Shown here: positions 8,432 through 15,782 of the stretch, in pieces
Numbering within the stretch: position 1 is the first letter of the stretch
Layout of the letters: each line of letters starts with the position of its first letter
From: a virus
Strand: one strand, 5' to 3'
Virus record (IMG/VR): IMGVR_UViG_3300018063_000428
Coordinates: 1-21,145 of that record
DNA length: 21,145 nt
Translations under genes and position numbers: made by a program
The notes under the pieces: model-generated
Seen by the model: only the letters and a program-made list of their open reading frames with translations
The model's database searches: none
Told to the model about the DNA's origin: nothing

Positions 8432-8549
8432 GCTCGATGCGCTCGGGGCACGTGCGCGAAGGCCACAGGATCCGGACGGGGCACGGAGGCCACTGCCGGC
8501 AGGTATTCGACTGCTGCGAGTCTAGATCACGGCGTCAACCCGCAATGAG

Positions 8550-8921
8550 TCAGCTCCCAGCTGGGCCGACGGTCACGTCCGGTCGCACGGTCATCCGTCC
8601 CTCGATCGGCGTCGAGATCAGCCCATCGCTGTCGGTGACCTGGATGTCGTAGTACAGCCCGGTTCGATGCGCCGGCAGACCGGCTGTGTCGGCGGATGTG
8701 AGAGTCATCGTCGCCAGGCCACCGGTGGGGTTGGTGACCTCGATGCCGTCGCCGCTCGTCTTCACGATAACCGCCTCTTCATCGGGATCGGTGAGCCGGC
8801 GCTTGGCGGTGAACTGGAGCTCGCAATCGGTGAGGTCGAACGGCTCGCCGGCGGATCCGGTCACGGTGATGGCGTACTCCTCGTCGTCGCCCCGCTTGGC
8901 CACGAGATTGATCTCAGACAT
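8550..8921 (-). CDS. small beta-rich virion protein (BppU N-terminal/Ig-like)
   Basis: This 123-aa protein begins MSEINLVAKRGDDEEYAITV and continues as alternating strands: FDLTDCELQFTAKRR, EEAVIVKTSGDGIEV, GLATMTLTSADTAGL, GLYYDIQVTDSDG and STPIEGRMTVRPDVT. The pattern resembles the N-terminal beta-sandwich of BppU-type baseplate or tail proteins, often used to attach fibres. It starts at ATG 8921, overlapping the end of the repeat-rich fibre gene by 8 nt, so the two are probably made together. Unusually, it sits between portal and protease genes. A structural, non-enzymatic role is likely; a capsid decoration role is equally possible. Confidence 0.6.
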   Translation of the reverse strand: MSEINLVAKRGDDEEYAITVTGSAGEPFDLTDCELQFTAKRRLTDPDEEAVIVKTSGDGIEVTNPTGGLATMTLTSADTAGLPAHRTGLYYDIQVTDSDGLISTPIEGRMTVRPDVTVGPAGS

Positions 8922-10356
8922 CGGTAATCGATCCTCCGCTGCTCTGGCGAGAGACGGTCCCGCCTTGTTGTGGTAGCCGGTCCACTGCGCCGGCTGTCGG
9001 TCGCGTATCGACGTCAGATGTTGTCCCTGCTGCGTTCGTCCCGGCCTGGTGGGCGATGACGACCCAGCCGGCTCGCGTACTGAATGCGGCGAGCGCTGCT
9101 GCCGAGACGGCTGAAACCATCGCCCCGCCCAGCCCACCCTTCGCTCCGGATGCCGTTGCGGTCGAGGCGTGGACGACCGGCTCGGCTGCACCTGATCCCC
9201 CAGTATCGGCGGCACCATCCGCACTCGTGGCCGAGACGTGGGTAGCTGCGCTCGCGACGCCCAGCGCGCCCTTCTGGCCGGCGGCCGTGGAGCCGCTAGC
9301 GTGTGCGGCGGGGCTGGCTGCGCCCTGCGCCCCAGCTGCTCCGCTGGCGCTGGTGGCCGAGTCGATCGGGACCGTAGCGAAGCCGGTGCCGTTCCGCTGA
9401 CCGGTCCCCGTAGCTGACGTGGTGGCCATGGCGGTGGCGGTCCCGTGACCCTCGCGCATCCCCACACCCGACGTCGCGCTGGCAGTGGTGGCAGATCCCG
9501 CACCGGCGCGCGTCGTCCCGCCCGGGGTGGCATCTGTCGCCGACACGTGCGAGGCGGCACCGGATCCCGAACGGCCACCCATACCGATCGCGCTCGTCGT
9601 ACTCGCATGGGACACGGCATCGGCGGCGCCTGAGTGCTGCTCCGGCTGGAAGCCCTCGGCGCTCGTGGACGAGCTGTGGGCTGCCGCGGTGGCGGTGCCC
9701 GCGCCGCCCTTCAGGCCGGAGACGGCGGCGGCGCTCGTGTGGCTCGCCGCCGCCGCGGTTCCGGCGGCCGCCTTCGCGCCAGTCGAGCTGGTCGAGCTGG
9801 CGTGGCTGGCCGCGCTCGCCGCGCCCGAGAAGTGCTCGGTGTAGTGGACCGTGACCCGGATGAAATCGACCTGTATGTCGGTGTTCGCCGCGTCGGCCTG
9901 GACCGAGAGGAAGACAGCGAAACCGACGGCGTTGAGCTGCGCGACGGTCAGACCGGCGGCCCAGGTATCCGACGATGAGCCGTAGCTCTTCAGCGCCTCT
10001 GTGGTCGGCCAATCGAGCGCGGTGTCGGCTTTGTTATCCCCGACTAGGGTGGCGAAGGTGGTCCCGGTCGCGAGCTGGACCCGGTTGTCACTGGCGGCAC
10101 CCGCGCTGTTGCGCCGCATGATCTCGACCACGATCCCATTGATGGCCGAGGCGGCCGGGATCGCGAAGTCGAAGTCCGACGCGACGAGGAGCGCACTGAT
10201 GTCCGGCGAGTCGTAAGTCGCCGCGGTGATGACCGCCTCGCTGGTGTCATCCGCGACGATGTTGCCGGGGTTGACCCAGGGCTCGGCGTTCTCGCTCGTC
10301 CCAGCGTTGTTGAGGGTGGCCCCGGAGTCGGGGAAGTTCGGCCCTTGGGATGGCAC
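8914..10356 (-). CDS. repeat-rich fibre-like virion protein
   Basis: This 480-aa protein has two parts. Residues 1-175 are a folded, strand-rich domain (FAIPAASAINGIVVEIMRR and FIRVTVHYTEHF are strands), resembling jelly-roll domains at the start of phage structural proteins. Residues about 178-428 are roughly 12 degenerate repeats of 19-23 residues rich in Ala, Ser, Thr and Gly, typified by SGAADAVSHASTTSAIGMGG and LGVASAATHVSATSADGAA. The last 50 residues lack the repeat. There are no Cys residues. It starts with GTG at 10356, preceded by a GGGAGGG Shine-Dalgarno, 19 bp after the upstream stop. The low-complexity region may form an extended fibre or a Ser/Thr-rich surface for glycan attachment. 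Both ideas are inference. Confidence 0.65.
   Translation of the reverse strand: MPSQGPNFPDSGATLNNAGTSENAEPWVNPGNIVADDTSEAVITAATYDSPDISALLVASDFDFAIPAASAINGIVVEIMRRNSAGAASDNRVQLATGTTFATLVGDNKADTALDWPTTEALKSYGSSSDTWAAGLTVAQLNAVGFAVFLSVQADAANTDIQVDFIRVTVHYTEHFSGAASAASHASSTSSTGAKAAAGTAAAASHTSAAAVSGLKGGAGTATAAAHSSSTSAEGFQPEQHSGAADAVSHASTTSAIGMGGRSGSGAASHVSATDATPGGTTRAGAGSATTASATSGVGMREGHGTATAMATTSATGTGQRNGTGFATVPIDSATSASGAAGAQGAASPAAHASGSTAAGQKGALGVASAATHVSATSADGAADTGGSGAAEPVVHASTATASGAKGGLGGAMVSAVSAAALAAFSTRAGWVVIAHQAGTNAAGTTSDVDTRPTAGAVDRLPQQGGTVSRQSSGGSITDV
9073..9825 (-). repeat. degenerate ~60-bp coding tandem repeats
   Basis: About 12 imperfect units of 57-69 bp encode the Ala/Ser/Thr/Gly blocks of the fibre-like protein. 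A unit consensus is roughly G-x-A-x-x-A-x-H-x-S-x-T-S-A-x-G-x-x-G. Units differ in length and are diverged at the DNA level, so this is an old expansion rather than a recent slippage tract. Confidence 0.65.
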
Positions 10357-10375
10357 GGTCGGCGCCCTCCCGGGG

Positions 10376-10726
10376 CTACGTCAGGCTGATGTCGGCGTCG
10401 GTGAGGGTGTAGGTGCCCTGCCCCGCGAAGACCTCATCCGTCAGCTCGGCATCGCCATAGAACGTGCCGGCCGTCACGGCGTCCCAGAAGCCGAGCCGTC
10501 GGACGGTTGTGCCGGCGGGAACGTCGAAGACCTCGCTGCCAGTCAGGTCGATGTTACCGCTGGCCGCGGCGCCCCAGGCGGCCGACTGGCGCGCATAGGC
10601 GGGTGAGCCACCCGTGACTTCCCCGCCCGAGCCGGAGCCAACGACGTCGGTATGGAGGCTCACGAAGTCGATGACCGCCGCCAAGGCGTCGAGCATCAGG
10701 TTGAGTGCTGCCGTGTTGAGTCCCAT
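10376..10726 (-). CDS. putative tail fibre/decoration protein
   Basis: This 116-aa protein starts with a helix (MGLNTAALNLMLDALAAV), then a Gly/Ser segment, then a beta-rich domain with PAYARQSAAWGAAASGNIDL (residues 42-61), VFDVPAGTTVRRLGFWDAVTAGTFYG (about 66-91) and QGTYTLTDADISL at the end. The NVPAGTTVxxxGxWDAxTAGTF...GTYTLTxAxI pattern recurs in small actinophage minor tail or fibre proteins, from memory. The ATG at 10726 overlaps the TAA of the preceding 59-aa gene (TAATG). A structural virion role is likely; which part of the particle it belongs to is unclear because it sits among head genes. Confidence 0.62.
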   Translation of the reverse strand: MGLNTAALNLMLDALAAVIDFVSLHTDVVGSGSGGEVTGGSPAYARQSAAWGAAASGNIDLTGSEVFDVPAGTTVRRLGFWDAVTAGTFYGDAELTDEVFAGQGTYTLTDADISLT

Positions 10727-10905
10727 TAGTCTTCCTTCCTGGCCGCCTGCGCGACCTCTCGCCTGATGTCGGCGGCGGTGCGCCCGTCGCCCTCACTACT
10801 CTTGTGACCCGCGGCCCGGAAGCGGGCCTGAAGGTGCAGCTTCTCGAGCATGGCTCGGACGCTCTTGCCGCCCTCTGCACGGGCGGTACTCCCGATCTTC
10901 ATCAT
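10726..10905 (-). CDS. small basic protein of unknown function
   Basis: This 59-aa protein was found by reading the gap after the portal gene. It starts ATGATG at 10905 behind an AGGAG Shine-Dalgarno at 10912-10916 and ends in a TAATG overlap with the next gene. The sequence begins MMKIGSTARAEGGKSVRAML and ends in a charged helix (TAADIRREVAQAARKED). It contains no Cys, membrane segment or known motif. Good ribosome binding site, tight spacing and coupling to both neighbours make it a convincing gene. Function is unknown; a small head or assembly protein is a guess. Confidence 0.7.
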   Translation of the reverse strand: MMKIGSTARAEGGKSVRAMLEKLHLQARFRAAGHKSSEGDGRTAADIRREVAQAARKED

Positions 10906-10911
10906 CGCGTG

Positions 10912-10916
10912 CTCCT
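10912..10916 (-). promoter_or_regulatory. Shine-Dalgarno site for the 59-aa gene
   Basis: Reads AGGAG on the minus strand, six bases before ATG 10905. It is one of the clearest ribosome binding sites in the window and supports a gene too short to be obvious otherwise. Confidence 0.6.
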
Positions 10917-10921
10917 CTTAG

Positions 10922-12460
10922 CTAGGCGGCTGCCTGGACCTGGTGACAACGTGGGCAGGTGAAGCGATACGGCGGCGCAGCCTGCTCGGCCAGGAGCTGA
11001 TTGCACCCGAGGCAGCGAATCTCGCCAGCCACGACCAACGCGGTGCTCCCACCACCCGCAAGGAGCTCCGTGCCGTTCCCGTTCGCCGCACCCGGGGCGT
11101 TGAGGAGGCGGGTGCCGCTGGGGGGTTGGCCCCCCCCAGCTGGCATGACGACGTAGTTGTTCGGGATCACATAGACCTCGTCGCCGTCAGTGACCTTCTC
11201 GCCGATCGCCCGCTTGAAGGTCGCGCGGGTGATGAGGCCCTTGGTCGCCGACGACTCGTGGCGCTTCCAGATGCCCTCGATGCTCTCCTGGAGGGCCTTA
11301 ACGTTGCGGTAGTCGAAGCCAGTCTCGAGACCCTCGCGCTCGATCTGGTCCTCGCTCGCGAAGTCCGGCAGCAGCTGGACGTCGAGGTCGGCGGCGATGA
11401 GCGACTGGAGCGGGATGCACGACTCCTCGTAGGCGGCCTTTCGGGCTTCGCCGTAGTTCGTGAACGTGCTCCGCTCGAGGCCGGCACCGAGGCCGGCGAC
11501 CATGGCGGCGATGCCGAGCACGCCGCTGATCCGCTCCTCGGGGATCTTGCGCAGCTCGCGCAGGTTCATTTGCTCGGGGCTGAAGCTCAGTACCTTCACG
11601 TCTGTCGGCGCCGTCAGCACCAGCGGCTCGCCGCGCTTGTCGCCACCGAACTTCTCCATGAACGCCGTCTTCACCGCCTCCGGATCGGTCCTGCTGCTGG
11701 CCACGCCGGTATTGGCCGGCGCGATGACGACGCCCGGCACGCCCAGGTTGGTGAGCAGCTGCGCGGTGAAGTTCGCCGCCTCGTCGTCGGTGTAGATCTC
11801 GCGGAACAGGCTGGCCAGCTTCGACAGTCCGAGGCGCGGGTTGTTGGGGTCGATGCCATCGCGCAGATGGATGACGTCCTCTTCACGCAGCCGATAGATG
11901 ACGCCGCCGACGGTGTACTCGTAGTGGCTGATGAACACCGTGCCGTCTGGCGGCCAGACCGGCTTGATGAAGCGCTTGGGTATCCACCACAGCTGGATGA
12001 CGCGGCCCGAGGGCGCCCGGATCTTGACGATGTAGCCGTTGCCGGTGGCGTAGAGGTCGGTCACCACCGCGCGCCACATCAGCACGCCGGACATGTAGGG
12101 ATTGGGGCGCCGCAGCAGCGCCAGCATCGCCCCGGGCCCAGTGCCACCGTTGCCCGGAAGGCGGCCGCGCTTGATCCGCTCGGGGCTGCCAGCCAGGTCC
12201 TGGGTGATCTGCACCGGTGCATCGGGGAAGTTGCGGGCGATCCAGCCCACCACTGACGCGACGGCGCTGTTGTTCGCCGGATCGGTGAGCCGGCCGGCGT
12301 AGTCGATCCGGGTACGGTTGAGGAACACCTGCCAGCCGGACACTGAGTTCCCGCCCCACACCATCGCGCTCCGGATGGTCGTGGTCGTCGCGGCCGCGAA
12401 GCGTCCGACGCCGCGGGCCGCTGCCCCGATCGGGGTGCGGTTCAGGGCCGTGAGATCCAT
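10922..12460 (-). CDS. HK97-type portal protein with C-terminal zinc ribbon
   Basis: This 512-aa protein forms the dodecameric DNA channel at the head vertex. Family signatures are NNSAVASVVGWIARNFPDAP (residues 63-82), LLRRPNPYMSG, LYATGNGYIVKIR, a QLWWIPKRFI segment, VIHLRDGIDPNNPRLGLSKL and TAQLLTNLGVPGVVI. These match HK97 portals in order, with the usual wing, stem and crown regions. The C-terminus is unusual: after a Gly/Ala linker (about 437-475) it carries IRCLGCNQLL and FTCPRCHQ, a four-Cys zinc ribbon (Cys483, 486, 502, 505) resembling the Com protein of phage Mu. The ATG at 12460 shares one base with the large terminase stop. The function of the added ribbon is unknown. Confidence 0.92.
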   Translation of the reverse strand: MDLTALNRTPIGAAARGVGRFAAATTTTIRSAMVWGGNSVSGWQVFLNRTRIDYAGRLTDPANNSAVASVVGWIARNFPDAPVQITQDLAGSPERIKRGRLPGNGGTGPGAMLALLRRPNPYMSGVLMWRAVVTDLYATGNGYIVKIRAPSGRVIQLWWIPKRFIKPVWPPDGTVFISHYEYTVGGVIYRLREEDVIHLRDGIDPNNPRLGLSKLASLFREIYTDDEAANFTAQLLTNLGVPGVVIAPANTGVASSRTDPEAVKTAFMEKFGGDKRGEPLVLTAPTDVKVLSFSPEQMNLRELRKIPEERISGVLGIAAMVAGLGAGLERSTFTNYGEARKAAYEESCIPLQSLIAADLDVQLLPDFASEDQIEREGLETGFDYRNVKALQESIEGIWKRHESSATKGLITRATFKRAIGEKVTDGDEVYVIPNNYVVMPAGGGQPPSGTRLLNAPGAANGNGTELLAGGGSTALVVAGEIRCLGCNQLLAEQAAPPYRFTCPRCHQVQAAA

Positions 12461-14220
12461 CAGGCTGCCGTCCAGATGCCAGGCGCTTCGCCATAGGCGA
12501 GCCAGCGGTTGAGGGCCATGTTGAGGGCGACCATGCCGTCGATCCGTTCCGAGCTGTGCCGCTTCGACGGCTTCTGGTTACCGGCCGGATCGGTCTCGAC
12601 CTCGACGTTGCCGGCCATCCAGCGCAGGATCGGGTGACCGCCATGGACCAGGCGATGCTCGAGGACGAGCTTCTCGAGCTCGCGCCAGGCAGGGCCCAGG
12701 CCGGCGTGGGTCTGCGGGATGGCGGTGCAGGTGGCGCCGTCGGCCTGGAGCTCGCTCACGAGCTGGGTGGCGTTCCACTTGTCGAAGCCGATGTCGCCGA
12801 TCGCGTACTGCTCGGCGAGCGCCAGCTGCTCGGCCCGGACGTAGGAGTAGTCGGTGACGTTGCCCGGAGTGGCCACCAAGTAGCCATCGCGGACCCAGTC
12901 GGCATACGGCACCCCGTCGTGGGTGCTGCGCTGGGCAATCCCATCCTCGGGGCACCAGAATCGGGCCACGACGACGAATCGGGCCTGGTCGCCCTCCTGC
13001 TCCCCGGGGATCTGGAACAGGAGGATCAGCGCGGTCAGGTCCTTCACGCTGGCCAGGTCCAGGCCCTCGTAGCCGCCGGCGGCCGGGGGCACCATCGCGG
13101 CCACCCATTCGTCATACGGGAGGTTGGCCGGGTTGCCCGCGCACAGGTCCCACTCCTCGATGGCGATCGCGCGGGTGGCCACCGCGGTCGGGATGTTCGT
13201 CCGGAACCGTAGGAAAGCGCCGAGTGCCGCCGGTGAACGGCGCGCCTTGGCAGCCTGGGCGCGCAAGGTGTCGAGCATCACCGACACACCCAGGTTGGGG
13301 TTGGCCTTTGGCCAGACGGCCTCGTCGAACGGGTCGTCGCCCTCGTCGAGGGTGTAGATCAACGCGAAGGTCGAGTCGTCAGTGGCCCGGCCCTCGATGA
13401 TGGCCACCGCGTCGGCGCGTTCGTCGGCCCACACCGACTCGCGCTTCACACCGGCGGTGGTGATCTTCCAGATCATGGGCTGGGTCCGGGCGCTGGTGGC
13501 GGTCTCCAGGTTGTCGACGACGCCGCGGTCATCGAGGATGTGGAGCTCGTCGACGATGCCGCCCGACGGGTTGATGCCGTGATCGGTGTCGGAGTCCTTG
13601 CCCAGCGGTTGGAACAGCTGCGCCATGGCCTGGCGTGACAGGCTGCCGGCCGAGACCTTGATCCGGGACCGCAGGCCCAGGTTCTTCTTCACCATCTGGA
13701 CCGCGTCCTTCCAGACCAGCTTGGCCTGGTCGCGTTTGCTCGCGACCGAGTAGACCTCCGCCCCGGGCTCGTCGTCGAAGAAGGCCAGGAGGATGCCGAT
13801 CCCGGCGGCCATGAGGGTCTTCCCGTTCTTCTTGGCGACCTCGACGTACACGTTGCGGAACCGGCGTAGCCCGTCGGTGCGCTTCCAGCCGAAGGCCGAC
13901 CCGACGATGAACTGCTGCCAGGCGTTGAGGATGATGGGGTCGCCCTGGGGCTTGCCCGGGTGCGGACCCCACTGGCCCTTGTAGTGCCGCAGCAGCGGGA
14001 AGAAGTCGATCGCCTTCTGAGCGGCGGCCGGGTCCCACACCAGACCGCGCGCGGAGCCGTCAGAGAGGTCGCGCAGGTGTCGCTCGCACGCCTTGAACAC
14101 CAGCTGGCCAGCCACGATGCGACGGGCCACGACGTCGAGGGCGTACTGCGTCACCGGATCCGGCGGCGCCGGCGCCTGCATCCGGCGTCGGGCGCGCGGG
14201 GCGAGAGTCGAGACGGTCAT
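12460..14220 (-). CDS. terminase large subunit
   Basis: The 586-aa motor-nuclease packages DNA into the prohead. The ATPase half has an adenine-binding region (ILNAWQQFIVGSAFGW, 97-112), Walker A VAKKNGKT (128-135) and Walker B GGIVDELH (220-227, catalytic Glu225). The nuclease half has EGLDLASVKDLTAL with Asp388, GDIGFDKWNA with Asp480 and ERIDGMVALNMAL with Asp561, the acidic triad of RNase H-like terminase nucleases. The layout matches the HK97/Terminase_1 family and the length is normal. ATG at 14220 overlaps the stop of the small membrane gene as ATGA. The neighbouring HNH gene suggests a cohesive-end packaging strategy, but this is inference. Confidence 0.95.
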   Translation of the reverse strand: MTVSTLAPRARRRMQAPAPPDPVTQYALDVVARRIVAGQLVFKACERHLRDLSDGSARGLVWDPAAAQKAIDFFPLLRHYKGQWGPHPGKPQGDPIILNAWQQFIVGSAFGWKRTDGLRRFRNVYVEVAKKNGKTLMAAGIGILLAFFDDEPGAEVYSVASKRDQAKLVWKDAVQMVKKNLGLRSRIKVSAGSLSRQAMAQLFQPLGKDSDTDHGINPSGGIVDELHILDDRGVVDNLETATSARTQPMIWKITTAGVKRESVWADERADAVAIIEGRATDDSTFALIYTLDEGDDPFDEAVWPKANPNLGVSVMLDTLRAQAAKARRSPAALGAFLRFRTNIPTAVATRAIAIEEWDLCAGNPANLPYDEWVAAMVPPAAGGYEGLDLASVKDLTALILLFQIPGEQEGDQARFVVVARFWCPEDGIAQRSTHDGVPYADWVRDGYLVATPGNVTDYSYVRAEQLALAEQYAIGDIGFDKWNATQLVSELQADGATCTAIPQTHAGLGPAWRELEKLVLEHRLVHGGHPILRWMAGNVEVETDPAGNQKPSKRHSSERIDGMVALNMALNRWLAYGEAPGIWTAA

Positions 14221-14426
14221 CGGGCGTACCGCCGGCGCTGGATCGTCGGCGCGCTCTTCGGGCGGATCGCGGCATGCCGGCGCATGGCATCACCCACATG
14301 GAGCAGGAAGGCCAGGTCGCGGCGGCGCCGCCGCCGCACCTGGTGGCGATCAAAGAGCCACGTCACGGCCAGGATGACGAAGAGCGCGACAGCGGCCATG
14401 AGCGGCCCGACGAGGAGATCGGTCAC
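14217..14426 (-). CDS. single-pass small membrane protein between the terminase genes
   Basis: This 69-aa protein starts with GTG at 14426 (GTGA overlap with the small terminase stop) and ends in ATGA overlap with the large terminase. Residues 4-24 (LLVGPLMAAVALFVILAVTWL) form one clear transmembrane helix. They are followed by a strongly basic stretch (RHQV then six Arg, 27-36) and a basic tail, so the C-terminus should face the cytoplasm. No enzyme motif is seen. Tight coupling on both sides makes it a real gene despite its size. It could tether packaging to the membrane or be a misplaced lysis or exclusion protein; neither is shown. Confidence 0.65.
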   Translation of the reverse strand: MTDLLVGPLMAAVALFVILAVTWLFDRHQVRRRRRRDLAFLLHVGDAMRRHAAIRPKSAPTIQRRRYAR

Positions 14427-14899
14427 GGCGCGGCCCCGGCCTCCCATGCCTCGAGCGGGTCGGCGGGGCCGACGTCGGCGGCGGACACCTTGGCCCGGGA
14501 CGCCGGCGTGAGCCCGAACTCGGTCAGCATCAGCTTCGCCCGCCGCCAAGCATCGGCGGCGATGTAGACCTCGGGGCGCTGGCGCAGCATCTTCCCAGCG
14601 TCGCCCTCGGTCTCGTAGCTGGCACCCTCCTTCTCGACGACCGCCCGAGCGGCCATGTAGTCGGCCAGGGCGTCGCACAGCAGGCCCAGGGCGACCGGAT
14701 CGGCTCCGGTCATGACCTGCATCTGCACCAGCAGCGGTCGGATGCGTCTCCACCACGGCCGCGACGTCGTCCGCAGCCAAGCTGGCGGGCGCTCACGAGG
14801 ATTCGCCGGAGGAGGCTTCGGCTCCGCCGGATTCGCGCGATCGGGGCGATCAGTCCCCTCGAGGAGCTTCAGCGTCGTTGGCTTCCGTGGGCGGCCCAT
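14423..14899 (-). CDS. terminase small subunit (P27 family)
   Basis: The 158-aa protein begins MGRPRKPTTLKLLEGTDRPD, the typical opening of P27-type small terminases, then a Pro-rich linker and helices: RPWWRRIRPLLVQMQVMT, ADPVALGLLCDALADYMAARAVV and EVYIAADAWRRAKLMLTEFGLTPASRAKV. It should bind the packaging site and regulate the large subunit. ATG at 14899 is in an ATGA overlap with the upstream HNH gene. Its partner large terminase follows after an intervening membrane protein gene, which is unusual since the two are normally adjacent. Confidence 0.88.
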   Translation of the reverse strand: MGRPRKPTTLKLLEGTDRPDRANPAEPKPPPANPRERPPAWLRTTSRPWWRRIRPLLVQMQVMTGADPVALGLLCDALADYMAARAVVEKEGASYETEGDAGKMLRQRPEVYIAADAWRRAKLMLTEFGLTPASRAKVSAADVGPADPLEAWEAGAAP

Positions 14900-15210
14900 C
14901 AGGTCATCACCGCCCTCGAGGTGATCTTCAGGCCGAGGCGAGAGTGGCAGCGGTGCTCGGGGCAGTCGCAGAGCCAGCGGCGACGCGTGCCGCCCATCGA
15001 GCCAGGAACGACGTGGTCGCGGTGGAGGTCCCGACTACAGCCGCACGCCTCGCAACGCGCCCCAGGGAGTGCGCGAGCGCGCTCGCGCTGGTGTGCCCCG
15101 CCGTAGCCGCGCTGACTGGTCGTCCGCCGATGAGTGGAGCAGCGGCCTCGGTCAGTGGCCTGGTTGGGGCACTGCGGCTCGCTGCAGGCGACCGGAGCCG
15201 AGCTCGGCAT
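14899..15210 (-). CDS. HNH endonuclease
   Basis: This 103-aa protein has an HNH nuclease core with the first Cys pair CEACG (about residues 53-57), DLHRDHVVPGSMGG (61-74, the catalytic His of the DHV motif) and WLCDCPEHRCHSRL, in which the last His and Cys pair complete the zinc-supported beta-beta-alpha fold. Before it lies a separate Cys-rich knot, CSEPQCPNQATDRGRCSTH. HNH proteins of this size just upstream of terminase genes are common in HK97-type phages, where they assist terminase cutting at cos ends. Start ATG 15210, preceded by a GGGGGTGG-like Shine-Dalgarno. The adjacent non-coding gap (15211-15315) could hold a packaging site. Confidence 0.87.
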   Translation of the reverse strand: MPSSAPVACSEPQCPNQATDRGRCSTHRRTTSQRGYGGAHQRERARALPGARCEACGCSRDLHRDHVVPGSMGGTRRRWLCDCPEHRCHSRLGLKITSRAVMT

Positions 15211-15315
15211 CAGCCACCCCCATGACGCGGCGATGCCGGGGTCGGCGTTTCCGCCGCCCCGGCCAGTGCCGTCCGCGGGAGAGTGCCGGTGGTCAACCGG
15301 CGGCTCCTCGCGTGC

Positions 15316-15552
15316 TCAATCCTCGGCCACCTGGTCGTCGGCATCAGCCTCTGCGGCGTATTCCGCGAGGGCGGCACGAGCTGCCGCAACGCCGTCTTCG
15401 GGCGCCGAGGCCTGGACGGTGAAGTGCTCGCCGGCGAAGCCGAACTCGCCGTCCGCCTCGACCGCCTCGGCGAGGTCTGCGGCCGCCTTGAGGGCTTCGG
15501 CCTCTCCCTTCTTGGAGTCAGCCGAGCCGCTGATGCTGATCGTGTAGCTCAT
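15316..15552 (-). CDS. small acidic protein of unknown function
   Basis: This 78-aa protein begins MSYTISISGSADSKKGEAEA, then an Ala-rich helix (LKAAADLAEAVEA), a strand region GEFGFAGEHFTVQAS, a second helix and an acidic end. Two helices with a strand-forming start and a FxFxGEHFTV strand suggest a small alpha/beta fold. Similar small proteins occur near the lysis genes of actinophages, but I know of no function. The ATG overlaps the holin-like gene stop as ATGA, so it is made with the lysis cassette. No Cys and no membrane segment are present. Confidence 0.62.
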   Translation of the reverse strand: MSYTISISGSADSKKGEAEALKAAADLAEAVEADGEFGFAGEHFTVQASAPEDGVAAARAALAEYAAEADADDQVAED

Positions 15553-15782
15553 GACCAGCCGACCTCCTTGGCCGGGCTGACGAAGAACCGCGTCACCAGG
15601 CCGATGATGAGCGGCAACGCCCAGCCGCCCTTCTCGGGTGCGAGCGCCAGGGCGACGGTGTCGAGCAGGTCCTGTCCGATCAGGCCGTTACCCTGCGCCA
15701 GCTGAAGCACGGCCAAGATGGCCGAGGCTATGAAGCCGACCCACAATGCGGGGCCGCCTTTGACATCGAGTGGGTTGGTCAC
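15549..15782 (-). CDS. small membrane protein, holin candidate
   Basis: This 77-aa protein starts with GTG at 15782 in GTGA overlap with the upstream gene. It begins VTNPLDVKGGPALWVGFIAS and has a first hydrophobic segment (about residues 12-30), a middle loop with GLIGQDLLDTVALALAPEKG, and a second hydrophobic segment (WALPLIIGLVTRFFVSP). Size, two membrane segments, a short charged tail and position next to an endolysin fit a holin. The first segment alone is convincing, so a single-pass topology is possible. A GTG chosen further upstream would overlap the neighbouring gene heavily. Confidence 0.6.
   Translation of the reverse strand: MTNPLDVKGGPALWVGFIASAILAVLQLAQGNGLIGQDLLDTVALALAPEKGGWALPLIIGLVTRFFVSPAKEVGWS

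Noticed and set aside
7322-8548. 408-codon open frame on the plus strand
   Set aside because: It is antisense to the prohead protease; its translation is low complexity and has no motif.
9073-9825. Repeat region considered as collagen-like Gly-x-y
   Set aside because: Glycine does not recur every third residue; the units are 19-23 residues long and Ala/Ser/Thr dominated.
10943-12256. 437-codon open frame on the plus strand
   Set aside because: It is antisense to the portal gene, a compositional shadow.
15285-15301. 6-bp hairpin after the 78-aa gene considered as a terminator
   Set aside because: The stem is short and no T run follows on the minus strand.
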